Part shown: positions 16,080 through 22,442 of the stretch, piece after piece
Layout of the letters: each line of letters opens with the position of its first letter
Numbering within the stretch: the first letter of the stretch is position 1
Source: Anaerolineales bacterium
Lineage (GTDB): Bacteria; Chloroflexota; Anaerolineae; Anaerolineales; UBA4823
Length of the DNA: 24,987 nt
Direction of reading: 5' to 3'
Assembly: GCA_016932955.1 (NCBI GenBank)
Contig: JAFGBV010000284.1
Location: 1 to 24,987 of the forward strand
Notes under the pieces: generated by a model
Told to the model about the DNA's origin: nothing
Database searches by the model: none
The model's input: only the letters and a program-made list of their open reading frames with translations
Translations under genes and position numbers: made by a program

Positions 16080-16598
16080 TTACTCCAGGTAATGGACCAA
16101 CTGGCTCAGCCTGCGCCGGGGGCGCGGGCGGGGCTCTTCGGCAGCATAACCGACAGGCAGCACTGCCACGGGAAGCTGCCCGGCGGGGGCGCCGATCACC
16201 TGGTACACACCATCGTCATCGAAGGCACCCACCCAGACGGTTGACAAACCCAGGGCGGTGGCAGCCAGCATGGCATAAGTGCAGGCGATGGTGGCATCCT
16301 GCAGGCTGTAGAGGTCGGCGCCGCGCTGCCCGTAGCGGTCGGCATTGAGCTTGGGATGGATGCAAAAGACCAGGTCTAGGGGGGCCTGGGCAATAAAGCC
16401 TTGACCCAGGCAGGCGTAAGCCAACGCCTGGCGCTGCTCATCTCGGGTGACCACGTACACTTCGTAAGCCTGACGATTGCCCGCCGAAGGGGAGCGGTTG
16501 ATCGCCTCGAGCAACTGTTGCAGCTTTTTCGGTTCCACAGGCTGAGGCAAATAAGAGCGGACTGAATGTCTTGCCTGGGTCAATTCGAAGAAATCCAT
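16080..16598 (-). CDS. nitroreductase family FMN protein
   Basis: This 172-residue protein has the family landmarks: the FMN phosphate-binding RHSVRSY at 10-16, SPSAGNRQAYEVYVV (36-50), an LQDATIACTYAMLAATALGLSTVWVGAF helix and strand near 100-125, and the C-terminal LPVGYAAEEPRPRPRR. Nitroreductase-fold enzymes use FMN and NAD(P)H to reduce nitro compounds, quinones or other electron-poor substrates. The actual substrate here is not known. AAGGAG about seven bases upstream supports the ATG at 16598. It is divergent from the SRPBCC gene and may form an operon with the lipoprotein. Confidence 0.88.
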   Translation of the reverse strand: MDFFELTQARHSVRSYLPQPVEPKKLQQLLEAINRSPSAGNRQAYEVYVVTRDEQRQALAYACLGQGFIAQAPLDLVFCIHPKLNADRYGQRGADLYSLQDATIACTYAMLAATALGLSTVWVGAFDDDGVYQVIGAPAGQLPVAVLPVGYAAEEPRPRPRRRLSQLVHYLE

Positions 16599-16670
16599 GA
16601 GAGGCTCCTTGCTTGATGAGAATCTTTTCCAGCGGTAGATGGCATTGGTTTCCCAAACTTCCCATCCATG

Positions 16671-16676
16671 TATAAT
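16671..16676 (+). promoter_or_regulatory. -10 box placed for leaderless transcription
   Basis: A consensus TATAAT ends six bases before the ATG at 16683, so the transcript would start at or next to the start codon. A TTGGTT at 16645-16650 is a possible -35, but the 20-bp spacer is long. Confidence 0.5.
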
Positions 16677-16682
16677 TTTACT

Positions 16683-17135
16683 ATGTACTTCGAGTTATCT
16701 GTCGTAATCAAACGGTGCCCTGAGGATGTGTTTATCTTTCTCAGGGATAAGGATCTATTCCCACAGAAGGAAGGGTCACCTGTTCTTATTCTGGAGAAGA
16801 TCACTTCCGGCCCGGCAGGGCTGGGCACGCACTATCGCGAGGTGGTGCAAATGTTCCCTTTCGTGCGAGGAGAGATCTTCTCGCAGGTGACCCGTTTTGA
16901 GCCACCCGAGTGGCTAGCAGAAGATTTCTCCGGGGCGGGGATGACCGGGCACCTGGAATATCAATTCTTGCCAGAGAAAGACGGCACACGCCTGATCCAG
17001 CGCCAGGCGCTCCACATGCAGGGAATGCTGCAAGTATTCACTCCTGTGGTGAGATGGATGCTTGGGCGCCAACTGAAGAAGCGGCTAGAAGAGATCCGCA
17101 GGTATCTGGATGCTGAGGGCTCAGGCAATGCTTAG
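16683..17135 (+). CDS. SRPBCC / polyketide cyclase-like protein
   Basis: This protein of 150 residues follows the START-like SRPBCC pattern: an initial strand MYFELSVVIKRCPEDVFIFLRD, a curved sheet with LGTHYREVVQMFPFVRGEIFSQVTRFEPPEWL, and a long C-terminal helix (RQLKKRLEEIRRYLDA). Such proteins bind hydrophobic ligands in a deep cavity; the ligand is unknown. An ATG at 16668 would add five residues but overlaps the -10 box TATAAT, so 16683 is preferred. No Shine-Dalgarno sequence is present, which fits leaderless initiation. Its stop overlaps the convergent VWA gene by four bases. Confidence 0.75.
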   Translation: MYFELSVVIKRCPEDVFIFLRDKDLFPQKEGSPVLILEKITSGPAGLGTHYREVVQMFPFVRGEIFSQVTRFEPPEWLAEDFSGAGMTGHLEYQFLPEKDGTRLIQRQALHMQGMLQVFTPVVRWMLGRQLKKRLEEIRRYLDAEGSGNA

Positions 17136-18103
17136 CCGTTGCGACTAACGGTCATCTCCTCGCGCACGGTCTGGTAGAGGGTTTCCGCCTTCAGCTCGTG
17201 CAGGGTATAGCAGGGGGCCTCCAAATGATCGGCTAGCGCCTGGGCAAGGCCCTGGTCGAATGCGGCATGCTCCATGTTAATAACCACGCTGCGGATATGA
17301 TCAGCGGCGATCTGATCAGCGAGCTGATGGGCTTCATCCTGGGGAGGCATGCCGGTCATGGCAACGTTGCCCGCCCCATCGGTAAGCAAGATCACCAGGG
17401 GCATGACATCTGGGCGCAAGATGCGCTCACGCTGGAGCACCTGGTAGGTCATGAGCAGACCGGCAGAAAGAGGGGTCTTGCCACCAACGGGGATGTCTGC
17501 CAGGGCGCGCTGGGCGAGCATCACGGAGCTGGTTGGCGGCAGCACCAGGGTGGCGCGGTCCTTTTGGAATACGACCAACCCAACCCGGTCGCGGCGCTGG
17601 TAGGCATCGGTGAGCAGGGAGAGGATAGCCCCCTTGGTGGCAGACATGCGCTCAGCCACCGCCATCGACCAGGAGGCATCGACGACAAAGAGGATCAGGT
17701 TGGCGGTCTTCTTGACGCGCACCTTGCGCTGCAGGTCGTCGGGGCGGATAGCAAAGGCAACGCGCCGGCGCAGGTCGCTACGCTGTTTCTGGAAAGGGGC
17801 TGCGGCGCGCAGGGTGGCATCGAAGGCAATATCATCGGTCTTGCCATTGGCAGGGCGTGCCTGGATGTAGCGCCCGCGCTTGCGCTCGGTGCGCGTGCGC
17901 GAACGCCGGCCGGCGTGCTTGCGGGTGAGCTTATCCAGGGCGGTATCCAGGCGACGCGGGGCAAAGGTTTCGCCAACTTTGACTTTCTCACCACCATCCC
18001 ACCAGTAAGCACTGCTGGAATCAAAGACGGATTGAGGGGAAGGCTCAGTTTGTGAAGTCGGACTCTGCTCTTGCGTTTCAGTCGTGCTTATGCTTTTTTT
18101 TTT
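17132..18103 (-). CDS. chelatase VWA (D-like) domain, frame-split from the I-like gene
   Basis: About 320 residues follow the A10 run. A linker of low complexity is followed by the basic motif GRRSRTRTERKRGRYIQARP, typical of the joint in single-chain I/D cobaltochelatase-like proteins. A von Willebrand A domain follows, with MIDAS residues DASWS (coded by 17666-17680), GGKTPLSAG and LTDGAG. VWA/D subunits dock on the AAA+ I ring during Mg or Co insertion into tetrapyrroles. This frame has no ATG between 18361 and the VWA domain itself. The only upstream starts are unsupported GTG/TTG codons inside the I gene, and the ~85 residues read upstream of the run are out-of-frame I gene. It is best read as the second half of one gene. 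Confidence 0.8.
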   Translation of the reverse strand, partial: KKKSISTTETQEQSPTSQTEPSPQSVFDSSSAYWWDGGEKVKVGETFAPRRLDTALDKLTRKHAGRRSRTRTERKRGRYIQARPANGKTDDIAFDATLRAAAPFQKQRSDLRRRVAFAIRPDDLQRKVRVKKTANLILFVVDASWSMAVAERMSATKGAILSLLTDAYQRRDRVGLVVFQKDRATLVLPPTSSVMLAQRALADIPVGGKTPLSAGLLMTYQVLQRERILRPDVMPLVILLTDGAGNVAMTGMPPQDEAHQLADQIAADHIRSVVINMEHAAFDQGLAQALADHLEAPCYTLHELKAETLYQTVREEMTVSRNG

Positions 18104-19187
18104 CGTATTGGGGCGGTTGATCTTCCGCAACGGGCTGCGGCTCACCGGCGCTGGCAACTGCACCCTGGAGCTGCTCGATGCGCTGCTGCATCTCTTCGCG
18201 GGTGACCATGCCCTGCTGGAGGGGGCCCTGACGGATGCGGTGGGGCAGGGCAAGCTCGGCTGCCAGGGCGATATCGCGCTCGGTGATGGCGGTGCGGCCC
18301 TCAAAGGCAGCCTGGGAGCGGGAGGCTTTGAGAATGACCAAGTCTGCGCGGTGGCCTTCAACGTTCAAGGAAGAGGTGAGCGCAGCGATCGAAAGCAGGT
18401 CGCGGCTGGTGTAGGTGACCTCGTCGACCAGTGTGCGGGCTTTTTCGATCTGGTGTGAAAGCTCGACCTCCTTGGGCAGCCACTGCTCGCGGAAGCCTTC
18501 GGGATCGGCCTCAAACGCCAGGTTGCGTTCCATGATGAGGACACGCTCGCGCGTATCGCGAATGCCGTAGATCTCGGCAGAAAGGGCAAAACGATCGAGG
18601 AGCTGAGGGCGCAGATCGCCTTCTTCGGGATTCATTGTACCAACAAGGATGAAACGGGCAGGGTGGGCGAAGGAGATGCCCTCGCGCTCGACCACATTGA
18701 CACCCATGGCGGCTGAGTCGAGGAGCAGATCAACGACGTGATCATCGAGCAGGTTGACTTCATCGATGTAGAGCAGACCGCGGTTGGCAGCCGCCAGGAC
18801 GCCCGGCTCGAAGTGGCGCTCGCCCTTCTGAATGGCCTTTTCGATATCCAGAGTGCCCACGACGCGATCCTCTGTGGCGCTGACGGGAAGATCGATGAAG
18901 CGCACACGCCGTTTTACGACTTTGAGATCAAGCCCTTCGGCTTTGCGTTCCTTGACCCAGTCTGACCAGGTGAGGGGGGCAAAGGGGTCATCGTTAAAGG
19001 GCGAATCAGCAAAAACTTCGATCTCGGGCAGCAGGGCGGCAATTGCCCGGGCGGCAGTGGATTTGCCTGTACCGCGCTCGCCGCGGATGAGCACACCGCC
19101 GATATGCTGGTCGATGGCATTCAAGACCAGGGCGCGCTTCATGCGTTCTTGCCCGACGATGGCAGTGAATGGGTAGATAGGGCGCAT
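18078..19187 (-). CDS. magnesium chelatase I-like AAA+ ATPase
   Basis: The 369-residue product has Walker A GERGTGKS (36-43), Walker B LLYIDEVNLL (138-147), the sensor GTMNPEEGDLRPQLLDRF and the C-terminal lid helices (RADLVILKASRSQAAFEGR), all typical of BchI/ChlI and of the I part of fused cobaltochelatase-like proteins. The usual cysteine-bearing loop (CPxxCDP... C) reads DSPFNDDPFAPLTWSDW, without cysteines. The last residues after the A10 run (KKKHKHD) are the product of running past the frame break. GAGGAA precedes the ATG. No CobN/BchH large subunit is in the window, so the chelated metal is not decided. Confidence 0.88.
   Translation of the reverse strand: MRPIYPFTAIVGQERMKRALVLNAIDQHIGGVLIRGERGTGKSTAARAIAALLPEIEVFADSPFNDDPFAPLTWSDWVKERKAEGLDLKVVKRRVRFIDLPVSATEDRVVGTLDIEKAIQKGERHFEPGVLAAANRGLLYIDEVNLLDDHVVDLLLDSAAMGVNVVEREGISFAHPARFILVGTMNPEEGDLRPQLLDRFALSAEIYGIRDTRERVLIMERNLAFEADPEGFREQWLPKEVELSHQIEKARTLVDEVTYTSRDLLSIAALTSSLNVEGHRADLVILKASRSQAAFEGRTAITERDIALAAELALPHRIRQGPLQQGMVTREEMQQRIEQLQGAVASAGEPQPVAEDQPPQYEKKKHKHD
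18094..18103 (-). other. A10 run at the I/VWA frame junction (possible slippage site)
   Basis: Ten consecutive A on the coding (minus) strand sit exactly where the I frame stops matching and the VWA frame begins. Removing one A turns TAC-GAA-AAA-AAA-AAG into a frame that continues straight into the VWA linker and gives a ~684-residue fused protein. Runs of nine or more A are known sites of RNA polymerase slippage in bacteria, and they are also frequent sites of mutation and of sequencing error. Confidence 0.6.
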
Positions 19188-19190
19188 CAG

Positions 19191-19227
19191 TATTCCTCAG
19201 GAATATGATTATACTCCACTTGTGGAG
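19191..19227 (-). promoter_or_regulatory. chelatase promoter with two dyad elements
   Basis: A minus-strand TATAAT (19213-19208) is flanked by two palindromes. Upstream is CTCCAC-N2-GTGGAG (19214-19227), directly abutting it in the -35/-10 spacer. Downstream is TATTCCT-N-AGGAATA (19191-19205), covering the expected start of transcription and the ribosome binding site GAGGAA. No consensus -35 is present. The layout is typical of a regulated promoter. Confidence 0.5.
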
Positions 19228-19261
19228 GCACGCGCAGAGCGAATGGAGAAGGATCCGGTTT

Positions 19262-20032
19262 TTACTCGATTTGCCCCAATTCAACTTCCATCCAGGCTGG
19301 CTCTGGATTCGCCAGGCAGCCGTAGCTCAGTATACCGCGCGGCGGTAACGCGGCATACTGGTTATCCACCCACAGCACCAGGCTGAGAGGAGCATGCGGG
19401 GCAACGGGGGTAACCAGCACATCCTGCCCATCGACGTTCAAACTGACTTGCCCGAGCTGCCATTCCACAGCGTAGGTGTGCCAGGCGGTGACATTGGTTG
19501 CGACCAGGGCGGCGTCCTGGCGGATAAACTTGCGCAGCAAGAGACGGAGCAACTGCGCTGCCAGGGGGACCACGCCCAGCGCCATCACAGGCGACCCGAG
19601 CGCGAGCAGAGGGGCAGGCAGGTGTGGGGAGCGGAAAGTGGCTGCGAGGAAACCCTGGGCGGGGAGATCGTTACGGAAGGAGAGATAATTTGGCGGCGAA
19701 GCAAAGAAAAACCAGGCGGCATTGGGCAGAGCAGGGAAGCGCCGCGAAGCCCCAGAAAGACCCAGCGAGAAGCTGAAGGGGTCATTCCACAAGCCGAAAC
19801 CCCAGGTGCCGGGCAGATCGGGGGCGGAGACGCGGGCGCGGAGCACCACGCGCAGGGGAGGATGCCAGGGGAAAGCGCGGCGGGCGAGTCCGCGGTAATC
19901 GTCCAGCTGCGCCAGGCGGTAGCGACCTTTGGGACCAGCGGGGATTACCAGGCGCCAGCAGCCTGGCGCTAGCTCTTCAACGCGCGCGCCGGGGGTCAGG
20001 TTCGGCTTGAGATCAGGGTTGTGATTGGTCAT
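19262..20032 (-). CDS. hypothetical protein, probable concanavalin-like beta sandwich
   Basis: I do not recognise a named family for this 256-residue protein. The pattern of beta strands, with LRVVLRARVSAPDLPGTWGFGLWNDPF and then WHTYAVEWQLGQVSLNVDGQDVLV near residue 190, resembles glycoside hydrolase 16/LamG-like concanavalin folds. In that fold an internal WHxYxxEW strand is followed by a DG turn. The GH16 ExDxxE catalytic motif is not visible, so a binding role is as likely as an enzymatic one. A hydrophobic patch around residues 140-165 (LLALGSPVMALGVVPLAAQLLRLLL) may be a membrane-associated segment. The ribosome binding site is weak. The gene lies 75 bp upstream of the chelatase on the same strand and could be co-transcribed with it. 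Confidence 0.55.
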   Translation of the reverse strand: MTNHNPDLKPNLTPGARVEELAPGCWRLVIPAGPKGRYRLAQLDDYRGLARRAFPWHPPLRVVLRARVSAPDLPGTWGFGLWNDPFSFSLGLSGASRRFPALPNAAWFFFASPPNYLSFRNDLPAQGFLAATFRSPHLPAPLLALGSPVMALGVVPLAAQLLRLLLRKFIRQDAALVATNVTAWHTYAVEWQLGQVSLNVDGQDVLVTPVAPHAPLSLVLWVDNQYAALPPRGILSYGCLANPEPAWMEVELGQIE

Positions 20033-20054
20033 TTTCTATCGTACGGGAGCACTC

Positions 20055-20127
20055 AAAAGTTGTTGAATTTCGTGTGGGGTGCACGGGTAGCTTACACCAC
20101 CCATGCATCCCACACCAACAACCTTTT
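20055..20127. repeat. long imperfect inverted repeat between divergent genes
   Basis: Arms GTGTGGGGTGCA (20072-20083) and TGCATCCCACAC (20104-20115) pair with one mismatch. Inside them GGGT (20085-20088) pairs with ACCC (20099-20102). Outside, AAAAG-TTGTTG (20055-20065) pairs with CAACAAC-CTTTT (20116-20127) after a six-base internal loop and a one-base bulge. The whole 73-bp element lies upstream of both divergent genes. It has no T-run, so it is not a standard terminator. On the minus strand it could lie in the 5' leader of the gene ending at 20032; a mobile palindromic repeat is another option. Confidence 0.6.
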
Positions 20128-20171
20128 AATCCACTCTATCATACCACCAACGCATCGTAGTGAGTCGCTGA

Positions 20172-20180
20172 TGATATAAT
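20172..20180 (+). promoter_or_regulatory. extended -10 promoter TGATATAAT
   Basis: TG-N-TATAAT is a perfect extended -10 element. It lies 31 bases before the ATG at 20211, leaving a leader of ~25 bases that contains the TGGAGGA ribosome binding site. No -35 is seen, as is usual for extended -10 promoters. Confidence 0.6.
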
Positions 20181-20210
20181 CAGGGCAGATTTTTTACGTA
20201 TGGAGGAATA

Positions 20211-20855
20211 ATGGAAATTACCTGGTATGGGCTGTCTTGTTTTCGGCTGACGGAGCGCGGCTTGGCGACGGTGGTCACTGATCCGTATGACAGCGATGTG
20301 GCAGGTTACGAGGCTCTCAAGCTGCGGGCGGACATCGTCACTATCAGCCATGATGCCCCGGGGCATAATTACACTACTGGCGTGAAAGGCAGCTCGCGAG
20401 TGATCACAGGCCCAGGTGAATTCGAGATTGGCGGTGTTTTCATCACCGGGATACAGACCAACGGGCATGGGAAAAGCCTGGTGGACGAACCGCGCAATAC
20501 ACTATATGTGTATGACTACGACGGGGTAACGGTGGCTCACCTGGGCGATCTGCGCCGCGTTCCCAGCCAGACGGAGGTGGAAGCGTTGGGGAATGTCAAT
20601 GTTGCCCTGGTGCCGGTAGGCGGAGGGGGAGGGCTTAACGCAGCAAAAGCAGCGGAAGTTATCAGCCTTCTGGAACCTGGATTCGTGATCCCGATGCATT
20701 ACAGCACACCGAGCTGTGCGATCAAACTGGCGCCACTGAGCAAGTTCCTCAAGGAAATGGGATTGAGTGATATTGAGCCACAGCCCACATTGAAACTTAC
20801 CAAAAGCGCCATACCGGAAGAAACAAAGGTTGTCATATTGCAATACCAGCACTAA
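20211..20855 (+). CDS. metallo-beta-lactamase-fold hydrolase
   Basis: This 214-residue protein belongs to the compact MBL-fold family related to the UPF0173/UlaG-like proteins: MEITWYGLSCFRLTERGLATVVTDPY, then ISHDAPGHN (His47, His52), a GPGEFEIGG loop, HLGDL and a final PMHYST. The usual HxHxDH box is reduced to SHDAPGHN, so metal binding may be partial. Members hydrolyse phosphoesters, lactones or nucleic acids; no substrate can be named here. TGGAGGA lies just before the ATG and an extended -10 promoter at 20172. It is followed by a spacer with two hairpins and then a small ABM-like gene. Confidence 0.82.
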   Translation: MEITWYGLSCFRLTERGLATVVTDPYDSDVAGYEALKLRADIVTISHDAPGHNYTTGVKGSSRVITGPGEFEIGGVFITGIQTNGHGKSLVDEPRNTLYVYDYDGVTVAHLGDLRRVPSQTEVEALGNVNVALVPVGGGGGLNAAKAAEVISLLEPGFVIPMHYSTPSCAIKLAPLSKFLKEMGLSDIEPQPTLKLTKSAIPEETKVVILQYQH

Positions 20856-20880
20856 GAACCGAGCCGATATTGGGGAGAGA

Positions 20881-20934
20881 TGGGTGTTTTGCGGAACGAA
20901 ACTCCGGAAAACGCCCACACCCGAATAAATTCGG
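20881..20934 (+). repeat. two tandem hairpins in the intergenic spacer
   Basis: The first is a 15-bp stem, TGGGTGTTTTGCGGA (20881-20895) against TCCGGAAAACGCCCA (20903-20917), with a 7-base loop. It has only one mismatch and one G-U pair. The second is CCGAAT-AA-ATTCGG (20921-20934). No T-run follows either, so they are not clear intrinsic terminators. They lie 25 bases after the MBL gene and 30 bases before the next start. Confidence 0.6.
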
Positions 20935-20963
20935 ATAGACACCAAGCTGGCAGGAGTGCAAAC

Positions 20964-21266
20964 GTGGCGGTCAAGCTATTGATGATGTGGGATATACTCC
21001 CTGGACGCGAGCAGGAATATTTTGAGTTTGTGGTGCGCGATTTTATCCCCGGGCTGCAACAGCTCGGCCTCGAGTTCAGCGATGCCTGGCTGACCATGTA
21101 CGGCGAACAGCCGCAGATCATGGCTGGGGTGCAGATGGCGAGCCTGACAGAGATGGAACAAATGATCGCCTCCTCCGAATGGGCCAGCCTGGTGAACCGG
21201 TTAATGGATTACGTGGAAGATTTCACTTACAAGATTGTGCCGGCGCGTGCTGGCTTTCAGATGTAA
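20964..21266 (+). CDS. small antibiotic-biosynthesis-monooxygenase/NIPSNAP-like protein
   Basis: The 100-residue product starts at GTG 20964 because an AGGAG at 20952-20956 lies seven bases before it. An upstream in-frame ATG at 20880 would put 28 unlikely residues and a hairpin into the coding region. The pattern VKLLMMWDILPGREQEYFEFVVRDFIPGL, followed by a second beta-alpha unit with MASLTEMEQMIASSEWASLVNRL, is that of a ferredoxin-like dimeric alpha/beta barrel (ABM or NIPSNAP type). The ligand or reaction is unknown. It may share a transcript with the MBL gene upstream if the hairpins between them do not stop transcription. Confidence 0.65.
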   Translation: MAVKLLMMWDILPGREQEYFEFVVRDFIPGLQQLGLEFSDAWLTMYGEQPQIMAGVQMASLTEMEQMIASSEWASLVNRLMDYVEDFTYKIVPARAGFQM

Positions 21267-21328
21267 ACATCTGTGTGGTTTCCTTGCCCATCTTGGATGG
21301 AGCAATAGCGGCGCGAGCGGAAAATTAT

Positions 21329-21337
21329 TGGTAATCT
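21329..21337 (+). promoter_or_regulatory. possible extended -10 TGGTAATCT before mutY
   Basis: A TG-N-TAATCT element ends only three bases before the ATG at 21341, and no ribosome binding site is present. If active, it would give an almost leaderless mutY message. The spacing is tighter than usual, so this is tentative. Confidence 0.3.
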
Positions 21338-21340
21338 TTG

Positions 21341-22411
21341 ATGCTCCCATTTGCGAAAACTATCCTGAACTGGTATGCTCAAAATGCCCGCAAGCTGCCC
21401 TGGCGCGGGCATGCAGACCCCTACGCAATATGGGTTTCGGAGATCATGTTGCAGCAGACGCGTGTCGAGGCGGTGGTGCCTTATTTTGAGCGCTGGATGA
21501 AGCGTTTTCCGACGCTGGAGAAATTGGCGACTGCATCACAGCAGGACGTGCTCTCAACCTGGGAAGGACTGGGATATTACAGCCGGGCGCGCAACCTGCA
21601 CCGGGCAACTCAAATTGTAATGGCAGAATACGACGGGAAGATTCCCGAAAATGTGGAACAACTGCGCCAGCTGCCGGGTGTGGGGCGCTATACAGCCGGG
21701 GCGATTGCATCGATGGCTTTTGGGCAAGATGCGCCAGCCCTGGATGGCAATATACGGCGGGTATTAGGGCGAGTTTTTAATGTAACAGAACCTGCCCGCT
21801 CGCCACAAGGAGAGGCGCGCCTGTGGGCGCTGGCGGAGGAAAACCTGCCCCAAGGCAAGGCCGGCGATTATAACCAGGCGATGATGGACCTAGGGGCAAT
21901 GATCTGCCTGCCACGGGCGCCAGGCTGCATAAACTGTCCCCTGCAAAGCCTGTGCCAGGCGCACGCACTGGGGGTGGAGGAACAGCGCCCGGTGAGCCTG
22001 CCCAAGAAGGCCATTCCCCATTACACCGTCACGGCCGCGGTGATCGAGCGCGATGGCATGGTTCTGCTGGCGCAGCGCCAGCAGGATGATCTTCTGGGGG
22101 GGCTGTGGGAATTCCCCGGCGGCAAGGTGAAAGACGGCGAAGAGCTGCCTGCCTGCCTGAAGCGCGAAATCCTTGAGGAGCTAGGCGCCGAGATTGAAGT
22201 GGGCGAGGCGGCGGGGATTTACCGCCATGCTTACACCCATTTCCGTGTGACGCTACACGCGTTTCGCTGCCAGTTGACCGGCGGCACGCTGCAGCCCATC
22301 CAGGCCGCGGCGCTGGTTTGGGTGAGGCCGGGGGAGCTGGGGGATTACCCGATGGGGAAAATCGACCGCCAGATTTCGCGCTACCTTATGCAGAATCTGG
22401 CGGGGGGATGA
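21341..22411 (+). CDS. mutY: A/G-specific adenine glycosylase with C-terminal Nudix domain
   Basis: The 356-residue enzyme removes adenine mispaired with 8-oxoguanine. Visible are the catalytic Glu34 in SEIMLQQT, the helix-hairpin-helix LPGVGRYTAGAI (111-122), Asp135 in ALDGNIRR, and the [4Fe-4S] loop with Cys189, 196, 199 and 205. The C-terminal domain that recognises 8-oxoG is unusual in having a complete Nudix box, G-x5-E-x7-REILEELGA. In many MutY proteins this box is degenerate, so this one may also hydrolyse an oxidised nucleotide, as in MutT. The ATG at 21341 is used; a TTG lies just before it. It completes a possible base-excision set with the Fpg-like gene at 11720. Confidence 0.95.
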   Translation: MLPFAKTILNWYAQNARKLPWRGHADPYAIWVSEIMLQQTRVEAVVPYFERWMKRFPTLEKLATASQQDVLSTWEGLGYYSRARNLHRATQIVMAEYDGKIPENVEQLRQLPGVGRYTAGAIASMAFGQDAPALDGNIRRVLGRVFNVTEPARSPQGEARLWALAEENLPQGKAGDYNQAMMDLGAMICLPRAPGCINCPLQSLCQAHALGVEEQRPVSLPKKAIPHYTVTAAVIERDGMVLLAQRQQDDLLGGLWEFPGGKVKDGEELPACLKREILEELGAEIEVGEAAGIYRHAYTHFRVTLHAFRCQLTGGTLQPIQAAALVWVRPGELGDYPMGKIDRQISRYLMQNLAGG

Positions 22412-22420
22412 TGGTATACT
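22412..22420 (+). promoter_or_regulatory. extended -10 promoter TGGTATACT
   Basis: TG-N-TATACT starts at the end of mutY and lies 22 bases before the ATG of the dipeptidase. Like the promoter at 20172 it has no obvious -35. Confidence 0.5.
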
Positions 22421-22442
22421 TGCAAATGGAACTGACTCGGTG

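Noticed and set aside
17267..18055. 262-codon plus-strand frame over the VWA gene
   Set aside because: Antisense to the MIDAS-containing VWA domain; no start signal or family.
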